Below, in pieces: positions 34,023 through 43,210 of a DNA stretch of 64,000 nt. The translations under genes and the position numbers were made by a program. The DNA comes from Actinomycetota bacterium (GTDB lineage: Bacteria; Actinomycetota; Actinomycetes; Actinomycetales; Dermatophilaceae), in assembly GCA_020160805.1 (NCBI GenBank), contig JAIUPO010000006.1, positions 87,385 through 151,384 of the forward strand, given 5' to 3'. The first letter of the stretch is position 1. Each line of letters begins with the position of its first letter. Under the pieces are notes generated by a model. That model saw only the letters and a program-made list of their open reading frames with translations, was not told the DNA's origin and did no database searches.

Positions 34023-35582
34023 TCAGCAGGACAGGCCGTCGGCGGGGACCTTGTCCTTGACGTAGTAGTCGTTGATGGCATTGTCGATACAGCTATTGGC
34101 CCGCATGTATGCCGTATGGCCGTCCCCGTCCATCGTCACCAGGACGCCGGAGGCGAGTTGGTCGGCGAGGCGGACGGCCCATTCGTAGGGCGTCGCCGGG
34201 TCGCGGGTCGTGCCGACAACGACGATCGGGCCCGAGCCGGAGGCGGTGATCTTCGCTGGCGTGTTTTGCGTCTGGATCGGCCAATATCCGCAGGTCAGAC
34301 CGGACCAGGCGAGCAGTCGGCCAAAGAGCGGCGCCTGCTCGGCAGCCTTCTTCTCGCGGGCCTCATAGACCGCGACATCCTTGCTGTCTGGCGAATCGAG
34401 GCAGTTGACGGCATAGATGACCTGCATCATGTTGCCGGTATAGGAGCCGGAACTGTTGCGCTCGGCATACGCATCGGCGAGCTCCATCAGGCCGCTGCCG
34501 TCATTGCTGTCGACGACGGCGCGCAGGGCGTCGGTGAGCTGGGACCACATGCCCTGGTCGTACATCGCGGCGGCCACGCCATAGGACGCCCAGCCCTCGG
34601 TGAGCTTCGTGATGCGCGCGTCACCCGACACCGTCGCGGGGGTCTTGTCGAGGGTGGCGAGCAGCGCGGCCAACTTGGTCATGACCTGCTCGGTGCTCGA
34701 CCCGAGCGGGCACTTGCCTTGGTCGACGCAATCGGCCGCCCACGCCTTGGTGGCCGTGTCGAAGCCGCGCGCCTGCCCGATCGCGACCTCCTCGGCGCTC
34801 AGATCGGGCGCGAGCGCACCATCGAGGACGAAACGGCCGACGCGGGCAGGGAAGAGGCCGGCATAGGTAGCCCCGAGATAGGTGCCATAGGACTTGCCGA
34901 GATAGTTCAGCTTCGCATCGCCGAGCACTGCTCGCAGGATGTCCATGTCCTTGGCCGCCTCGACGGTCGAGACGTGCCCCAGGAGCGCGCCGGCGTTCTT
35001 CTCGCAGGAGGCGCCGAAGTCTTTGGCGAGTTTGACGGCCTGGTCGCGCTCGGCCGCATCGTCAGGGGTCGGGTCCTGGCCGAGGAAGGTGTCCATCTGG
35101 GCGGGCTGGACGCACTCGATGGGGGCTGAGGATTGCACGCCGCGCGGGTCGAAGCCGACCACGTCATACGCCTTGCGCACCGGTGTGCCGACGATGAAGT
35201 CGGCATATTTTGCGTAGTCGACGCCGCTGCCGCCCGGCCCGCCAGGATTGACGACGAGCGAGCCGGCCTTGGCACCGGAACCGCGCTTTTCGACCTTCAG
35301 GACGCTGAGCTGGATGGTTGCGCCATCGGGCTTGCTGTAGTCGATCGGGACCGTGAGCTTGCCGCACTTGGGGCCGCCGCACTCGGTCCAGGTGATCTCT
35401 TGCGTGTAGAAGCGCTCCAGCGCCTGCTGGCCCTGCGGCACCTTCTCGCTCGTCGCGAGCGGGGTGCTCGTGACGCTGCTGCCCCGGTCGAACGGATTGG
35501 GCACCGAGCATCCGGTTGCGGCGAGCGCCACGACGGCCGCGCCGACGAGGGCGCGGCGGGCACGGGCGGGGCGCGGCGGCAT
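34023..35582 (-). CDS. Secreted alpha/beta-hydrolase lipoprotein, tripeptidyl-aminopeptidase (TAP) type
   Basis: A 519-residue lipoprotein: RRALVGAAVVALAATGC gives a lipobox with the modified Cys at residue 25. The hydrolase fold has the oxyanion segment VVNPGGPGGSG (about residues 110-120), the nucleophile elbow GKSYGTYLG, the Asp in VVGTTRDPATPYEWA, and the His in MDGDGHTAYM; the last region is the TAP-like C-terminal domain. Related actinobacterial enzymes cleave tripeptides or release p-nitroanilide-type esters outside the cell. Several Cys pairs (TECGGPKCG, DCVDQGKC) suggest disulfides. Monocistronic. Confidence 0.92.
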   Translation of the reverse strand: MPPRPARARRALVGAAVVALAATGCSVPNPFDRGSSVTSTPLATSEKVPQGQQALERFYTQEITWTECGGPKCGKLTVPIDYSKPDGATIQLSVLKVEKRGSGAKAGSLVVNPGGPGGSGVDYAKYADFIVGTPVRKAYDVVGFDPRGVQSSAPIECVQPAQMDTFLGQDPTPDDAAERDQAVKLAKDFGASCEKNAGALLGHVSTVEAAKDMDILRAVLGDAKLNYLGKSYGTYLGATYAGLFPARVGRFVLDGALAPDLSAEEVAIGQARGFDTATKAWAADCVDQGKCPLGSSTEQVMTKLAALLATLDKTPATVSGDARITKLTEGWASYGVAAAMYDQGMWSQLTDALRAVVDSNDGSGLMELADAYAERNSSGSYTGNMMQVIYAVNCLDSPDSKDVAVYEAREKKAAEQAPLFGRLLAWSGLTCGYWPIQTQNTPAKITASGSGPIVVVGTTRDPATPYEWAVRLADQLASGVLVTMDGDGHTAYMRANSCIDNAINDYYVKDKVPADGLSC

Positions 35583-35684
35583 ACCCCGAAGTTAACGGAC
35601 GAATCTTGGGCGACCCCGCGCGTCAGGTCGCACCGGGATAACGATGTGCCCGGGTTCGGTGACGATTCGGTATGACGCCCCGCC

Positions 35685-35745
35685 CGAGCGGAGCGGGGTT
35701 CGCGCACGCGAGCGGGGTTCGCGCACGCGAGCGGGGTCCTGCCGA
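35685..35745. repeat. Tandem 19-bp G+C-rich repeat
   Basis: GAGCGGGGTTCGCGCACGC occurs twice back to back (35691-35709 and 35710-35728) and a third partial copy GAGCGGGGTCC follows; GAGCGG variants flank it on both sides up to about 35790. It sits in the 255-base space between the peptidase (start 35582) and holB (end 35838). No gene is seen in that space. Slippage-prone, function unknown. Confidence 0.75.
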
Positions 35746-35837
35746 GCGGAGCGGGCTTTGTGCGTGCGAACGGGGATATAGCCCCGCTCCCACTCAGAAG
35801 AGCCGCTCGGCTCGGGGGCTGGGCCGGGGTATACCGC

Positions 35838-36977
35838 TCAGCGAGGCACGCGCAGCGAGATCGCCATCGCCTCGAGGGCGAGCAGCGGCGGGACGTTGGC
35901 GGCGATCCGCTCCCGCGCGGTGCCGATGGCCGTCATGGCGCGCAGCAGGCCGTCGGCACCGAAGGCGCGGGCCAAGCCGCTGACCGTGTCCATCGTGTCC
36001 TCATTGACCAGCGCGACCGGGGCCTGGGTGCGCAGCACCAGGGCGTCGCGGTATGCGGAGAGCAGGTCCACCAGGGTGCGGTCCACGACATCGCGGGTGA
36101 AGCGGGTGGCGCGCGTTTTCTGTTCCTTCTCCAGCGCCGCGAGCTGGCTGCGTATGTGGGGTGGCTGGGTGCGGGCGGCCGGGTCGGCACCGAGAGTCGC
36201 GAGCAGGCGCTCCTTCTCCGCCGTATTGCGTTCGGTCAGCGCGCCCTCCTTTTCCTCCTCGGCGATCGCCATCAGATCCGAGGCGGCGCCGATCGCATCG
36301 CCGACGCCGGAGATCCGCATCGGCATCGTGATGACCTGACGACGCCGGATGCGCGCGCCCTCGTCGCGGGCCAGCCGGCGGGCGACGCCGACATGGGACT
36401 GGGCGGCGCGGGCGGCATACCGGGCCATCGCCGGGTCGATTCCATCGCGTTCGACGAGCAGGGCAGCAACGGCCTCGACGGGCGGGGTACGCAGCCGGAC
36501 CTGGCGCGAGCGCGAGCGGAGGGTGATCAAGACGTCCTCGACGCTTGGGGCGCACAGGACCCAGATCGTGCGGGCGGTCGGCTCTTCGATGGCTTTGAGC
36601 AGGCCATTGCCGGAGTGCTCAGTCAGGCGGTCGGCGTCTTCGACGATGATGATGCGCCAGCGCCCCACGGACGGCCGTCGGGCGGCGAGTTGGACCAGGT
36701 CGCGGGCCTGGTCGACCTTGATCGAGAGCCCCTCGGTCGCGACGATGTCGACATCGGCATGCGTGCCGTCGACCGCCGTGCGGCATTCGCGGCACTCGCC
36801 GCAGCCTCCTTGAGGACAGAGCAGCGCACCGGCGAAGGCGCGGGCCGCGACCGAGCGTCCCGACCCGGGCGGGCCGGTGAAGAGCCAGGCGTGCGTCAGC
36901 GCTGCAGGGTCAGCCACCGCCTTGGTGAGGATCGCGAGCGCCGGTTCCTGGCCGACGACTTCACGCCAGACGCTCAC
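35838..36977 (-). CDS. holB: DNA polymerase III subunit delta'
   Basis: A 379-residue clamp-loader subunit. It starts at the GTG at 36975-36977 (MSVWREVVGQEPALAILTKA). The AAA+ core has LFTGPPGSGRSVAARAFAGA (P-loop with Arg in place of Lys, as usual in delta'), a four-Cys zinc module CPQGGCGECREC, and RIIIVEDADRLTEHSGNGLL (Walker B region). It works with DnaX and delta to load the sliding clamp. Its start lies inside the tmk 3' end (17-base overlap), so the two are co-expressed. Confidence 0.94.
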   Translation of the reverse strand: MSVWREVVGQEPALAILTKAVADPAALTHAWLFTGPPGSGRSVAARAFAGALLCPQGGCGECRECRTAVDGTHADVDIVATEGLSIKVDQARDLVQLAARRPSVGRWRIIIVEDADRLTEHSGNGLLKAIEEPTARTIWVLCAPSVEDVLITLRSRSRQVRLRTPPVEAVAALLVERDGIDPAMARYAARAAQSHVGVARRLARDEGARIRRRQVITMPMRISGVGDAIGAASDLMAIAEEEKEGALTERNTAEKERLLATLGADPAARTQPPHIRSQLAALEKEQKTRATRFTRDVVDRTLVDLLSAYRDALVLRTQAPVALVNEDTMDTVSGLARAFGADGLLRAMTAIGTARERIAANVPPLLALEAMAISLRVPR

Positions 36978-37596
36978 CGGGAACCCCCTCCTGCCCCAGA
37001 CGCAAGCGCGCCCAAATCTGCTCGTGCACGTCGTCGGGATCGTGCGTGCCGTCGACGACGAGATAGCGCCACTCTTCGGCGGCGGCGAGGTCGAGAAAGT
37101 TGCGACGGACGGCCTCGTGGTAGGCATCGCCCTCGGACTCCAGCCGATCGTGGACAGCACCTCGCCGGCGCCGCCCCTCCTCGGCGCTGATGTCGACGAT
37201 CACCGTCAGGCCTGGCCTAAGGGAGTCCACCGCCCACATCTGCAGGGCCCGGACCTCCTCGACGCCCAGATCGCGGCCGGCGCCCTGATAGGCGATGGAG
37301 GAATCGACATACCGATCGGTGATGACGACGGCGCCGCGCTCCAGGGCCGGCCGGATGACCGCCTCGACATGCTGTGCCTTGTCGGCGGCGAAGATCAGGG
37401 CCTCCGCGCGCGCCGACATATGGTCGCCGTGCAGCACCAAATCGCGCAACGCCTGCCCGAGTGGGGTGCCGCCCGGCTGCCTCGTGACAACGACCTCGCG
37501 CCCGGCCGCCTCGAAGGCCGCCGCGAGCCGCCGCACCTGGGTCGACTTGCCCGCGCCGTCCCCGCCCTCGAAGGCGATGAAGAGGCCCGCTTCCAC
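36961..37596 (-). CDS. tmk: Thymidylate kinase
   Basis: A 211-residue dTMP kinase. The P-loop is FEGGDGAGKSTQ (about residues 9-20); VVTRQPGGTPLGQALRDLVL has the DR/PGG-type segment with Gln in place of the usual Glu; VVITDRYVDSSIAYQGAGRD is the DRY/SSxAYQ motif, and RRRGAVHDRLESEGDAYHEA is the lid. The GTG at 37594-37596 gives a normal length; a GTG three codons upstream and a longer open frame also exist. Overlaps holB by 17 bases, an order common in bacteria. Confidence 0.94.
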   Translation of the reverse strand: MEAGLFIAFEGGDGAGKSTQVRRLAAAFEAAGREVVVTRQPGGTPLGQALRDLVLHGDHMSARAEALIFAADKAQHVEAVIRPALERGAVVITDRYVDSSIAYQGAGRDLGVEEVRALQMWAVDSLRPGLTVIVDISAEEGRRRRGAVHDRLESEGDAYHEAVRRNFLDLAAAEEWRYLVVDGTHDPDDVHEQIWARLRLGQEGVPGERLA

Positions 37597-37657
37597 GCCC
37601 GCCACCCTATCCGCGACCCCCGACAGGCCCTCATCCCGGGAAGCTCGCGCTGCACGT

Positions 37658-37693
37658 GGTGCAGGATTCCGCACCGGCGCCGAATCCTGCACC
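37658..37693. repeat. 12-base-arm hairpin upstream of tmk
   Basis: GGTGCAGGATTC (37658-37669) and GAATCCTGCACC (37682-37693) are perfect inverted arms around a 12-base loop. It lies 62 bases upstream of the tmk start in a 293-base gene-free space. It could be an operator or an extra terminator for the upstream acyl-CoA synthetase. Loop sequence CGCACCGGCGCC is itself partly self-complementary. Confidence 0.6.
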
Positions 37694-37798
37694 TCCTTCG
37701 TCCTTGTCCACAGGGCGCGCGGGTGGCCCGGGCAGCGCATCCGAGCATCCCGCGACACGCCGGAACTCGTCCTTCGGGATCAGCGTGGTCACCGAGGT

Positions 37799-37879
37799 CG
37801 TCAGGTTTGGCCCAGATCGTCAGGTTGATGTGACGACGTCAGCCCAAAGTGACGACTTCGCGCCGAGATCGTCACTTTG
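37799..37879 (-). terminator. Hairpin terminator of the acyl-CoA synthetase gene, with CGTCA repeats
   Basis: CAAAGTGACGA (37845-37855) and TCGTCACTTTG (37869-37879) form an 11-base perfect stem with a 13-base loop, 11 bases after the stop of the minus-strand synthetase. Next to it CGTCA recurs at 37799, 37818 and 37837, exactly 19 bases apart, and again at 37870. The hairpin is probably a terminator; the periodic repeats are unexplained. Confidence 0.65.
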
Positions 37880-37889
37880 ACGGAGGCGA

Positions 37890-39446
37890 TCAGCGGGCGC
37901 GGAGGGCGGTGAGGTCGATCTTGCCGGTGGCATTGCGCGGGAGGTCGGGAACGACATACACCTCGCGCGGGCGGACGTGGCGGGCGACGGCGGAGCGCAG
38001 TGCGCGCTGGATGCCCGCCGGCGTGAGCGACGCGCCGGGGGCGGGGACGACATACGCCACCAGCCGAGCACCAAAGGTGTCGTCCGGGACGCCGACGGCG
38101 GCGGCCTCGCGCACGCCGGGCAGGGCGTGGAGGGCGAACTCGAGTTCCTGGGGATAGACGTTCTCGCCTCCGGAGACGATCATCTGGTCCGCCCGCCCGG
38201 TGACGCGCAGACGGCCGTCGCGCCAGAAGCCGAGGTCACCGGTGTCGAGCAGCCCGTCCTGCATCTCGGGCCTGCCGACGCCGAGATAGCCCTCGAAGAG
38301 CATCTCGTTGCCGACCAGGACCCGGCCCTCGACACCCTCCGGCACCGGCCGGCCCGCGGAATCGGCGACGACCACCCGGGTGCCGACCGGCGGGCGGCCG
38401 GCGGTGGCCGGATCGGCGCGGAAGTCGGCCGGGGTGGCGATGGTGGCCCAGGAGGCCTCCGTGGAGCCATAGACGCTGTAGAGCACCGGCCCGAAGGCAT
38501 CGAGCACCTCGGTGCTCAGACCCGGCCGCAGCGCCGATCCGCTGACGACGATCAGCTCGAGGTCGGGCAGCGCGGTCGGCGTGGCGCGCCGCGCGAGCAG
38601 CACGCGATCGACGATGACCGGCACCGAGATCCACGTGCGGATCCGCTCCTGCGCCAGGAGCGCAAGGGTTGCCGACGGCTCGGCCCGGCGCCGCAGCACG
38701 ATCGTCGCCCGCAGGCCGATCGCCAGTTGCAGCGCCGCCAGCCCCCAGGTGTGGAAGAGCGGGGCGCCGAGGAAGACGCGCTCGCCCCTTCGCATCGGGA
38801 TGCGCTCGATCATCGTCACCAAAGTGGAGGCGCCGACGGGCGGGCGCCGCGGAGCGCCCTTGGGGGTGCCGGTCGTGCCGCTGGTCAGCACGATCGCGCG
38901 CCCCGTCCGGGCAGGCGGCCGCGCCGGCGGGTATGCCTGACCCTCGGCCGCCCCGATCAGCTCGCCGAGGTCGTGGGTCACCGGCGCGCCGGTGGCCAGG
39001 CTCGCGAGGTCGGGGTCCACGAGGAGGGCGGTCACGGCATACCGCTGGATCGTGCGGGTGACCTGCTCGGGCGTGAAGCCGGCATTGACGAGCACGACAT
39101 CGCAGCCGAGCGATTCGGCGGCGAAGCAGGCGAGGACGAAGTCGACACCATTGGGCGCGAGCAGCCCGACGACCGTGCCCGGGCCGATCCCGCGCTCGAC
39201 CAGCACGCCCGCCAGCCGCTCACCGAGGGTGACCACATCGGCATAGGTCAGCGAGCGCGACTCGTCGACCAGCGCGATCTGCGATCCGGAAACCGTTGCC
39301 GCAGAACGGATGCTGCCCACCAGGCCATAGCCCCAACGCTTCAGCGCCCACAGCTGCGCCACCGTGCGATGCGGTGGCTGCACCTGCACCAGGCCGCGCT
39401 GCACGAAGGTCCGGACGACGACATGAGGTGGCACGCCCACATTCAT
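37890..39446 (-). CDS. AMP-dependent acyl-CoA synthetase (FadD-like)
   Basis: A 518-residue ANL-superfamily ligase. The P-loop-like motif is IVLTSGTTGTPKGA (about residues 188-201); VYGSTEASWATIA (A5), DGLLDTGDLGFWRDGRL (A7), GRADQMIVSGGENVYPQELE (A8 hinge) and the catalytic Lys in PRNATGKIDL (A10) are all present. It should activate a fatty or aromatic carboxylate as acyl-AMP and then acyl-CoA. Chain length is not predictable. It starts 5 bases after the topA stop, so it is co-transcribed with topA, an odd functional pairing. It is complete, unlike the remnant at 915. Confidence 0.92.
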   Translation of the reverse strand: MNVGVPPHVVVRTFVQRGLVQVQPPHRTVAQLWALKRWGYGLVGSIRSAATVSGSQIALVDESRSLTYADVVTLGERLAGVLVERGIGPGTVVGLLAPNGVDFVLACFAAESLGCDVVLVNAGFTPEQVTRTIQRYAVTALLVDPDLASLATGAPVTHDLGELIGAAEGQAYPPARPPARTGRAIVLTSGTTGTPKGAPRRPPVGASTLVTMIERIPMRRGERVFLGAPLFHTWGLAALQLAIGLRATIVLRRRAEPSATLALLAQERIRTWISVPVIVDRVLLARRATPTALPDLELIVVSGSALRPGLSTEVLDAFGPVLYSVYGSTEASWATIATPADFRADPATAGRPPVGTRVVVADSAGRPVPEGVEGRVLVGNEMLFEGYLGVGRPEMQDGLLDTGDLGFWRDGRLRVTGRADQMIVSGGENVYPQELEFALHALPGVREAAAVGVPDDTFGARLVAYVVPAPGASLTPAGIQRALRSAVARHVRPREVYVVPDLPRNATGKIDLTALRAR

Positions 39447-39451
39447 GACGG

Positions 39452-42217
39452 CTACTTCTTCGCCGGCGCCTTGCGCGTCGTCTTCTTGGCCGGTGCCTTC
39501 TTCGCCGGTGACTTCCGGGTCGTCTTCTTCGCGCCCCGGCGCGTCGTCGGGCCCTTGGCGCGCTTCTCTTCGAGCAACTCGAAGCCCCGCTCGGGCGTGA
39601 TCGTCTCCGGGTCGTCGTCACGGCGCAGCGTCGCATTCGTCTCGCCGTCGGTGACATACGCGCCGAAGCGGCCGTCCTTGACCGTGACCGGCTTGCCGCT
39701 GACGGGGTCGTTGCCGAGTTCCTTCAGCGGCGGCTTGGCGGCGGCCCGGCCCCGCGTCTTGGGCTGGGCATAGATCGCCAGCGCCTCATCGAGCGTGATG
39801 TCGAAGAGCTGAGACTCGGTCTCCAGCGAGCGGGAGTCGGTGCCCATCTTCAGATAGGGCCCGTAGCGGCCGTTCTGAGCGGTGATCTCGGCACCGGTCT
39901 CCGGGTGCGCACCGACGATGCGCGGCAGGCTCATCAGCTTCAGCGCCGTCTCGAGGTCGATCGTCGAGAGGTCCATGTCCTTAAAGAGCGAGGCCGTGCG
40001 GGGCTTGACGGCCGCCGTCTTGCGGGTCCGCGGCGCATCGGCCGGCGGGTCTGGGAGCACCTCGGTGACATAGGGGCCATAGCGCCCGGCCCGGGCGACG
40101 ATCGGATGACCGCTGGCCGGATCGACACCCAGCTCGCGCCCGTCGTCCGCCGACGCCTCAAGCAATTGGCGCGCCATCTCCGGCGTCAGATCGGCCGGCG
40201 GGACCTCATCACCGATCGTTGCGCGACGCGGCGCGGTCGCAGCGCCCTCGGCCATCTCACCCGTCGTCGGGTCGACACCACCCGGCGCGACCTCCTCGAC
40301 ATAGGGCCCATAACGACCGACGCGCACGACCATGCCGTCGCCGATGTCGATCGTGGAGATGGCGCGGGCGTCGATATCCCCGAGGTCGGCGACCAGATCA
40401 CGCAAGCCCTCGGCCGAGGTCGCCTCGTCGCCAAAATAGAAGCGGCGCAACCATTCCACGCGATGCGCGTCCCCGCGGGCGATGTCGTCGAGGTCGGACT
40501 CCATCGAGGCGGTGAAGTCGTAATCGACGAGCCGCGAGAAGTGCTCTTCCATCAGCCGGGTCACGGCAAACGCGAGCCAGGAGGGCACCAGCGCGGAGCC
40601 CTGGCTGCTGACATACCCCCGGTCCTGGATGGTCCCGAGGATGGAGGCGTATGTCGAGGGCCGGCCAATCCGCTTCTCCTCCAAGGCTTTCACCAAGGTG
40701 GCCTCGGTGTAGCGCGGCGGCGGCGTGGTCTCGTGACCGTCCGCCTCGACGCGCTGCGTCGTCAGCGACTCGCCCTCGACCAGGATCGGCAGGCGGCGCT
40801 CCTCCTGGGCGGCGAGCTTCGCCTCCTTCTTGCGGCGGGTGTCCTCCTCATCGCGGCCCTCCTCGTAGGCCGCGAGGAAACCGCGGAAGGTGATGACCGT
40901 GCCGGAGGCGCTGAACTCGGCGACGCGCCCGTCGGCGAGACGAGCCCCCACCTTCACGGTGGCCGTCGACCCGACCGCATCGGCCATCTGCGAGGCGACG
41001 GTGCGCTTCCAAATCAGGTCATAGAGCGCCAATTCCGCGCCGCGCAACTGCCCCGTCACCTGCGCCGGGCTGCGGAAGCGCTCGCCCGCCGGCCGGATCG
41101 CCTCGTGCGCCTCCTGGGCTCCGGGATTGCTCGAGCGATAGCGGCGCGGCTCGCTCGGGACGTGGTCCGCGCCATACATCTCCCGGGCCTGGGCGCGGGC
41201 GGCGCTGAGCGCCGACTCCGACAAGACGGTCGAGTCGGTCCGCATATAGGTGATGAAGCCGTTTTCATACAGCCGCTGCGCGACCCGCATGGTTTCGGCG
41301 GCGGAGAGCCGCAGTTTGCGCGAGGCCTCCTGCTGCAGCGTCGAGGTGATGAAGGGCGCCGACGGGCGACGGGTATACGGCTTGTCCTGGACCGAGGTCA
41401 CGGTCACCGGAGCCGTGCGCACGCCGTCGGCGATGGCGCGCGCCGCGGCCTCGTCGAGATGGATCACCTTCTGGGAGTTGAGATTTCCGTCATCGCCGAA
41501 GTCGCGGCCGGTGGCCACGCGCCGGTCGTCAACGGCTGTGAGTCGCGCCCCGAAGACCTCCGGCGCGGCGGTCGCGAAGTCTGCCTCGACATCCCAATAG
41601 GACGCCGACCGGAAGGCCATCCGCTCGCGCTCGCGCTCGACGACCATCCGGGTCGCGACGCTCTGCACCCGGCCGGCGGACAGGCCGGCCCGGACCTTGC
41701 GCCACAGGACGGGCGAGACTTCATACCCATAAAGCCGGTCGAGGATGCGCCGGGTCTCCTGGGCGTCGACGAGATCCTTGTCGATCTCGCGGGTGTTGGT
41801 GACGGCGCGCTGGATGGCCTCGCGAGTGATCTCGTTGAAGACCATCCGCTTGACGGGCACCTTGGGCTGCAGCGCCTCATACAAGTGCCAGGCGATGGCC
41901 TCGCCCTCGCGGTCTTCATCGGTGGCGAGGTAGAGCTCGTCGGCATTCTTCAGCAGCCGCTTGAGCTCGGCGACCTTCTTCTTCTTGTCCGCATCAACGA
42001 TGTAATACGGCGCGAAGTCGTTCTCGATGTCGACGCCGAACTTGCCGAACGGCCCCTTCTTCATCTCCGCGGGCATCTCGGAGGGCGTGGGGATGTCACG
42101 AATGTGCCCCACGGAGGCCTCGACATCGAAGTCGGGGCCGAGATACGCCGAGATGTTCTTGATCTTGTTCGGCGACTCCACGATCACGAGCTTGCGCCCG
42201 GCCACACCCTCACTCAC
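39452..42217 (-). CDS. topA: DNA topoisomerase I
   Basis: A 921-residue type IA topoisomerase. The Toprim domain begins KLVIVESPNKIKNISAYLG and has the metal site LATDEDREGEAIAWHL (about residues 98-113). The active tyrosine is Tyr324 in NGFITYMRTDST. In place of zinc fingers, the C-terminus has repeated basic topo-C modules (NGRYGPYLKMG, AGRYGPYVTEV, DGRFGAYVTDG) and a Lys/Ala-rich tail, as in mycobacteria. It relaxes negative supercoils. GTG start at 42215-42217 with GGGAAAGG upstream. Confidence 0.97.
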   Translation of the reverse strand: MSEGVAGRKLVIVESPNKIKNISAYLGPDFDVEASVGHIRDIPTPSEMPAEMKKGPFGKFGVDIENDFAPYYIVDADKKKKVAELKRLLKNADELYLATDEDREGEAIAWHLYEALQPKVPVKRMVFNEITREAIQRAVTNTREIDKDLVDAQETRRILDRLYGYEVSPVLWRKVRAGLSAGRVQSVATRMVVERERERMAFRSASYWDVEADFATAAPEVFGARLTAVDDRRVATGRDFGDDGNLNSQKVIHLDEAAARAIADGVRTAPVTVTSVQDKPYTRRPSAPFITSTLQQEASRKLRLSAAETMRVAQRLYENGFITYMRTDSTVLSESALSAARAQAREMYGADHVPSEPRRYRSSNPGAQEAHEAIRPAGERFRSPAQVTGQLRGAELALYDLIWKRTVASQMADAVGSTATVKVGARLADGRVAEFSASGTVITFRGFLAAYEEGRDEEDTRRKKEAKLAAQEERRLPILVEGESLTTQRVEADGHETTPPPRYTEATLVKALEEKRIGRPSTYASILGTIQDRGYVSSQGSALVPSWLAFAVTRLMEEHFSRLVDYDFTASMESDLDDIARGDAHRVEWLRRFYFGDEATSAEGLRDLVADLGDIDARAISTIDIGDGMVVRVGRYGPYVEEVAPGGVDPTTGEMAEGAATAPRRATIGDEVPPADLTPEMARQLLEASADDGRELGVDPASGHPIVARAGRYGPYVTEVLPDPPADAPRTRKTAAVKPRTASLFKDMDLSTIDLETALKLMSLPRIVGAHPETGAEITAQNGRYGPYLKMGTDSRSLETESQLFDITLDEALAIYAQPKTRGRAAAKPPLKELGNDPVSGKPVTVKDGRFGAYVTDGETNATLRRDDDPETITPERGFELLEEKRAKGPTTRRGAKKTTRKSPAKKAPAKKTTRKAPAKK

Positions 42218-42309
42218 CTTTCCCGGACCGCCCTAAGCGCTGATCGGCCGGGTGGTAACGGGATGCACCGTATACCGGGCACCGGGGGTCCCGTCGAACC
42301 GCCATCGTT

Positions 42310-42329
42310 GGTTGAAAGTTTAACTAACC
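42310..42329 (+). promoter_or_regulatory. A+T-rich imperfect dyad upstream of the dioxygenase
   Basis: GGTTGAAAGTTTAACTAACC is an imperfect dyad (outer GGTT/AACC) 18 bases before the dioxygenase ATG and stands out from its G+C-rich surroundings. It resembles operators of MarR-type regulators found near such dioxygenases, but no regulator is adjacent. Confidence 0.35.
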
Positions 42330-42346
42330 TGCGATATGCTCGCCGT

Positions 42347-43129
42347 ATGACCGATCGCGCCCCGATTCTCTATCTCAGCCACGGCGCCCCGCCGCTTGCC
42401 GATGACCCCACGTGGACGGCCCAGCTGGGGGACTGGTCGAGCCGATTCGAGCGCCCGAAGAGCATCCTGATGGTCTCGGCGCACTGGGAGGCGGCGCCGG
42501 TCACGATCAGCGCCTCCGCGACCAAGGCCCCGCTGCTCTATGACTTTTGGGGCTTCCCGCAGAAGTACTACGAGGTCACCTACGACAGCCCCACCGCTCC
42601 GGAGCTCGCCGCCGATGTCACGCGGCTGCTCGGCGGCCAGGTGGCCCGCGACGAGAGCCGCGGCCTCGACCATGGCGCCTATGTCCCGCTCGTGGAGATG
42701 TACCCCGAGGCGGACATCCCCGTCCTGCAACTTTCGCTGCCGACCCTCAACCCGGTCCCGCTTTTTGAGCTCGGCCGCGCCCTGTCACGGCTGCGCGACG
42801 AGGGCGCGATGATCATCGGCTCCGGCTTCACGACCCACAATCTGCGCTGGTTCAACCCGAGTATGCCGGCCGACGGCCCCGCGCCGGCGCCGTCCGTCGA
42901 GTTCGACCACTGGGCGGCCGAGGCCATGGCCAATGAGGACCTCGACGCGCTGCTGCAGTTCTCCGACCGGGCGCCCGCCGCTCGCGAGGCGCACCCGCGC
43001 ACCGAGCACTGGGCGCCGCTCTATGTCGCTCTCGGGGCGGCATACGAGAGCGGCGGCATCGCCAACGAGAGCGCCGTCGACGGCTTCTGGTTCGGCCTGT
43101 CGAAGCGCTCCTGGCAGTTCGCCGCCTGA
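42347..43129 (+). CDS. DODA-type extradiol aromatic-ring-opening dioxygenase
   Basis: A 260-residue LigB-superfamily enzyme like YgiD/4,5-DOPA dioxygenase. Metal ligands are expected from LYLSHGAPPLADDP (about residue 12), MVSAHWEAAP, GLDHGAYVPL and the C-terminal-half His segments SGFTTHNLRWF. The family opens catechol rings using Zn or Fe(II); in bacteria the physiological substrate is usually unknown, and some members respond to quinones or electrophiles. It is monocistronic, divergent from topA. The ATG at 42347 was chosen; the frame is open far upstream but that part is antisense to topA. Confidence 0.92.
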   Translation: MTDRAPILYLSHGAPPLADDPTWTAQLGDWSSRFERPKSILMVSAHWEAAPVTISASATKAPLLYDFWGFPQKYYEVTYDSPTAPELAADVTRLLGGQVARDESRGLDHGAYVPLVEMYPEADIPVLQLSLPTLNPVPLFELGRALSRLRDEGAMIIGSGFTTHNLRWFNPSMPADGPAPAPSVEFDHWAAEAMANEDLDALLQFSDRAPAAREAHPRTEHWAPLYVALGAAYESGGIANESAVDGFWFGLSKRSWQFAA

Positions 43130-43210
43130 TCCGCCGCGCCGTGGTGGCGGCTCAGGCGGTGGCCGGGTCGCTGCCCTGATCGTCCAGGTCGGCGCCGTAA
43201 ATTGACGGGT

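Noticed and set aside
39905..43129. A 1074-codon plus-strand open frame running antisense to topA into the dioxygenase
   Set aside because: Long open antisense frames are common at this G+C. The first ~815 residues are low-complexity Arg/Gly/Leu-rich and match the reverse of topA codons; only the part from 42347 is a real protein.
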